Source of the DNA: Gracilimonas sp.
GTDB lineage: Bacteria; Bacteroidota; Rhodothermia; Balneolales; Balneolaceae
Direction: 5' to 3'
Length of the DNA: 64,000 nt
Assembly: GCF_014762685.1 (NCBI RefSeq)
Contig: NZ_JABURM010000006.1
Location: 422,384 to 486,383, forward strand
Made by a program: the position numbers and the translations under genes. The notes under the pieces were generated by a model. That model was not told where the DNA came from. It made no database searches and saw only the letters and a list, made by a program, of their open reading frames with translations. Below, one piece after another: positions 61,722-64,000 of this stretch. The stretch's first letter is position 1. The number at the start of each line of letters is the position of its first letter.

Positions 61722-62525
61722 CTATTCTGCATCGGAAATAGTCCGATAATATTCGGCAAATTTATCAGATACATCTTCCGGGGATCCCTGGATTTTCTCC
61801 GGCTTGATACCCAGCTCTTTGAAAATGTCGTCAAATTCATCTTTCAGGTAATTGCCTGTTACCACGTGATCACTGTATTTCAATCCAAGTTTCAGTAAAT
61901 CCACTTTTCCTTCTTCTGTAAGATTATCGATATCGGTATCGGCCGGTAATCCGAGAAGCTCCAATACTCTCGCAGAATCAGAATCACCTTCATTTATGGG
62001 GTGATGTAAGTTATATACGATTTTTGTGTTTTTGAAAATGTCTTCGTCTTTATATAGTGTTTTCACTAAAAGCGGAGTTAATCCAGCCGGCCAGTCGTGG
62101 CAATGGATAATATCCGGCTCCCAGCCGAGCTTAATAACTGTCTCGAGTACGCCTTTATTGTAGAAGGCAAGACGTTCGTCATTATCTTCATAAAATTCTT
62201 CAGAATCCGGTTTCCTGAAAAGTCCCTTTCTCTTGAAGTAAGTGTCATTATCCAAAAAGTAAACCTGTAGCTTGGCATTAGGAATGCTGGCTACCTTAAT
62301 TTTCATGGTTTCTACCTTGTCTCCTACTTCCACTTCAATACCGGAAAGGCGGATTACTTCGTGCAGCCTGTTCCTTCTGTCGTTAATAGTTCCGTATTTA
62401 GGAAGCAGAATTCGAATTTCGAATCCTTTGTCTTGTAATGAAGCAGGTAAAAACCGAAGTAAATCGGCCGTATAAGTCATGCGTGCGAAAGGGGAAATTT
62501 CTGCTGCAACGTAAAGAATTTTCAT
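61722..62525 (-). CDS. Half-length GT5 glycogen/starch synthase-like protein
   Basis: A 267-residue protein equal to the N-terminal Rossmann half of GlgA: MKILYVAAEISPFARMTYTA, then GFEIRILLPKYGTINDRRNR, and PDIIHCHDWPAGLTPLLVKT. The second Rossmann half of the GT-B fold is absent. The ADP-glucose loop KxGGL is replaced by RMTYT. Proteins of this short form recur in Bacteroidota, so this is not a broken gene. It probably does not make glycogen by itself. It lies between a DUF4270-like lipoprotein gene and comA-like and malQ genes. Confidence 0.9.
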   Translation of the reverse strand: MKILYVAAEISPFARMTYTADLLRFLPASLQDKGFEIRILLPKYGTINDRRNRLHEVIRLSGIEVEVGDKVETMKIKVASIPNAKLQVYFLDNDTYFKRKGLFRKPDSEEFYEDNDERLAFYNKGVLETVIKLGWEPDIIHCHDWPAGLTPLLVKTLYKDEDIFKNTKIVYNLHHPINEGDSDSARVLELLGLPADTDIDNLTEEGKVDLLKLGLKYSDHVVTGNYLKDEFDDIFKELGIKPEKIQGSPEDVSDKFAEYYRTISDAE

Positions 62526-62544
62526 AAATATTAGCTCTCAGTGA

Positions 62545-63366
62545 TTACTCTTTGTTAGATATTGTATTACTGTCTTTCATAACTTTGTTTAGATCTTCAT
62601 CGTCATCCAATGAGTAAAAATCCAACAGAGTGTCGCTCCTGAGACCAAGTCGTAAGGTTTCAACGGAAATGACGTCGGCAGGTTGAATGTTGCCAAGGTT
62701 TACGTTACTTCCGAATTTACGAATGAACCAAACTTGTTGTTCTTTTTGAGGAGCTTCGAAAATTAACTTTTCTTCCGGAATTTGATCGGTTATTTCTTCT
62801 ATTAACCCAGATCGAACTTCTCCATTAGGCCTGAAAACACCAACGGTTCCACTCTCACGGGCTTCACAAATAACTTTTTGAGCCCCGGCTTTTAATTCAT
62901 TTTCAATGATTCTTACCCATTTGTATGGAGGAATAATATCGTTGGGGTTTTTACTTCCAACTTCTGAATAGACCGTAAACTCTTTACTCAGATCCTTTAT
63001 TATAGATTGCTTTCGGTCATCAGACAGCCAGATAGTTCCGTTTGAAACCTCTACGTGCTCAATGCCATAGTTTTTCATTAATGCAACATAACCATCCAGC
63101 TGATCCCTTAAGACATAAGCTTCAAATAAAGTACCACCAAAATAAACAGGAATATTAGCTTGTTGGTACACCGCAATCTTTTCTTCAAGATTTTGAGTTA
63201 CATACGAAGTTCCCCAACCCAGTTTTACCACATCAATGTAATTGGAGCTCGACTCTACAAAATCCTCAGCTTGCCGAACGCTATATCCTTTATCTAAGGC
63301 TAGGGTAAGCCCCTTTTTTCTTGGTTTATCAGTTCGATTAGGTAAGTGATTAAGTGAAAATGCCAT
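62545..63366 (-). CDS. ComA-like phosphosulfolactate synthase family protein
   Basis: A 273-residue TIM-barrel protein. The family pattern VDVVKLGWGTSYV-type (here NYIDVVKLGWGTSYV), YFGGTLFEAYVLRDQLDG and HVEVSNGTIWLSDDRK, plus SEVGSKNPND, matches ComA/YitD. ComA adds sulfite to phosphoenolpyruvate to make phosphosulfolactate; in bacteria this serves sulfolactate rather than coenzyme M. No ComB or ComC partner is nearby, so the product could differ. It lies 75 bases from malQ and 19 from the GlgA-half gene. Confidence 0.87.
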   Translation of the reverse strand: MAFSLNHLPNRTDKPRKKGLTLALDKGYSVRQAEDFVESSSNYIDVVKLGWGTSYVTQNLEEKIAVYQQANIPVYFGGTLFEAYVLRDQLDGYVALMKNYGIEHVEVSNGTIWLSDDRKQSIIKDLSKEFTVYSEVGSKNPNDIIPPYKWVRIIENELKAGAQKVICEARESGTVGVFRPNGEVRSGLIEEITDQIPEEKLIFEAPQKEQQVWFIRKFGSNVNLGNIQPADVISVETLRLGLRSDTLLDFYSLDDDEDLNKVMKDSNTISNKE

Positions 63367-63440
63367 ATGTGTATGTTAAAATTTCTAAGCCTGAAATATA
63401 CAAAAACACAGTCTGTATATGAAATCAAGCATTTGTAAGG

Positions 63441-64000
63441 TTAAGTATTAGGTTTAATTTGTCTGTTACTTAGTTCTACAAGATGCTGAACTTGTTCTTC
63501 ATCAATATTATCTAACATTTCTGTAGTATATCTCCAAAGCCAGTTACCGGAGGATGTTCCGGGAATATTCATACGATGCGCGCTGTCTAATCCCATAAAA
63601 TCTTGCAGCGGGAATATAGCTTGATCTGAAACCGAAAGCATCCCTAATCGAATAAACTCCCAATGGATATTTTCGCCATTTGAACGAGTATATGTGCGTG
63701 CTCGGTGTTTTTCTTTCTCAGCAGTGGTATTGTACCAGCCTAATGCCGTGTCATTATCGTGCGTTCCTGAATAAGCTACGCTGTTTTGCGAATAATTGTG
63801 AGGCAAAAAACTGTTTGAAGAATCAGAATCGAAAGCAAACTGAATGATTTTCATGCCCGGAAAATTGTATTTATCCCGAAGCTTTTGCACACCTTCAGTC
63901 ATAAACCCAAGGTCTTCAGCAATAATGGGCAGTTCTCCACATTGTTCCAGGATGGTATCGAATAACTTCTCACCCGGCCCCTTTACCCAGCGGCCGTTCT
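63441..64000 (-). CDS. malQ: 4-alpha-glucanotransferase MalQ (partial, N-terminus off the window)
   Basis: The open frame continues past the apparent ATG at 63902 to the window edge, so the gene is only cut by it. The last 186 or so residues carry the GH77 pattern: GELPIIAEDLGFMTEGV (general acid Glu region), FPGMKIIQFAFD, and the catalytic-site Asp region VAYSGTHDNDTALGW. MalQ transfers alpha-1,4-glucan chains between maltodextrins. It leads the run malQ-comA-glgA half-DUF4270-barrel-TPR on the minus strand and completes glucan metabolism with glgP. Confidence 0.94.
   Translation of the reverse strand, partial: NGRWVKGPGEKLFDTILEQCGELPIIAEDLGFMTEGVQKLRDKYNFPGMKIIQFAFDSDSSNSFLPHNYSQNSVAYSGTHDNDTALGWYNTTAEKEKHRARTYTRSNGENIHWEFIRLGMLSVSDQAIFPLQDFMGLDSAHRMNIPGTSSGNWLWRYTTEMLDNIDEEQVQHLVELSNRQIKPNT

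Noticed and set aside
61862-61874. Third parS site around a CACGTG in the GlgA-like gene
   Set aside because: Only the central hexamer matches; the flanks do not fit TGTTN and AAACA.
61722-62525. GlgA half as a truncated pseudogene
   Set aside because: No remnant of the missing half lies downstream, the frame is clean, and short GlgA-like proteins recur in Bacteroidota.
1-64000. CRISPR arrays, prophage or defence islands
   Set aside because: No regularly spaced direct repeats, integrase, capsid or toxin-antitoxin genes were seen; the gene content is core metabolism and envelope.

Overview
This window looks like chromosomal DNA of a member of the Bacteroidota/Balneolota group, most like the Balneolales (inference from gene content, no search run). 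Pointers are: TAnnTTTG-type -7 promoter elements just upstream of several genes; few visible Shine-Dalgarno sequences; an HU/SPOR membrane protein in one operon with ExbB, ExbD and TonB; a half-length GT5 'glycogen synthase' next to a DUF4270-like lipoprotein; and LptB-type lipopolysaccharide export. The separate purS and purQ genes argue against typical Bacteroidia, which usually carry one large PurL. Base composition is moderate to AT-rich, and almost everything is tightly packed core genome. I saw no prophage, insertion sequence, CRISPR array or rRNA operon.

The most informative part is replication-related. The 430-base AT-rich gap at 17187-17616 lies between divergent genes and holds six DnaA-box-like sequences with at most one mismatch, so I call it a candidate oriC. 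About 16 kb to its left, inside rsmG, lie one perfect parS site (1239-1254) and one with a single mismatch (1085-1100), the usual ParB-loading arrangement near an origin. The origin-proximal genes point away from the gap on both sides. dnaN is about 33 kb to the right, apart from any dnaA.

Layout. 1-3.4 kb: WYL regulator, rsmG, mnmG, tRNA-Asp. 3.5-9.6 kb: glutathione peroxidase, a barrel protein with two coupled genes, mannose-1-phosphate guanylyltransferase, a PhoR/PhoB-like two-component pair, a 2OG-Fe(II) oxygenase. 9.7-17.2 kb: K+ channel, CstA, DUF3820, DUF2914 and CPBP membrane proteins, purM, a DinB/YfiT protein. 17.2-24.1 kb: oriC, dtd, a phosphatase-superfamily enzyme, a C92 papain-like protein coupled to a patatin, glpD, a nitroreductase between two copies of a palindromic repeat. 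24.2-35.1 kb: GIY-YIG protein, AI-2E transporter, thioredoxin-like protein, SMP-30 lipoprotein, UspA, cca-ispE, glycogen phosphorylase, MscS. 35.2-42.2 kb: envelope locus (outer membrane barrel, HU, HU/SPOR, ExbB, ExbD, TonB, S41 protease). 42.3-46.2 kb: nadA, nadC and a divergent cysteine desulfurase-DsbA pair. 46.3-57.6 kb: argS, methyltransferase, dnaN-SAM hydrolase, miaA, purS-clpS-purQ-lptB-rhodanese, D-aminoacylase, rho. 57.7-64 kb: TPR protein, barrel protein, DUF4270-like lipoprotein, GlgA half, ComA-like protein, malQ (cut by the window edge).

A second theme is intergenic palindromes. At least five gaps hold 55-130 base inverted repeats made of short reiterated words, several overlapping the stop codon of the gene before them. 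With a run of five consecutive hairpins at 23220-23363 they are the main unexplained structure here.
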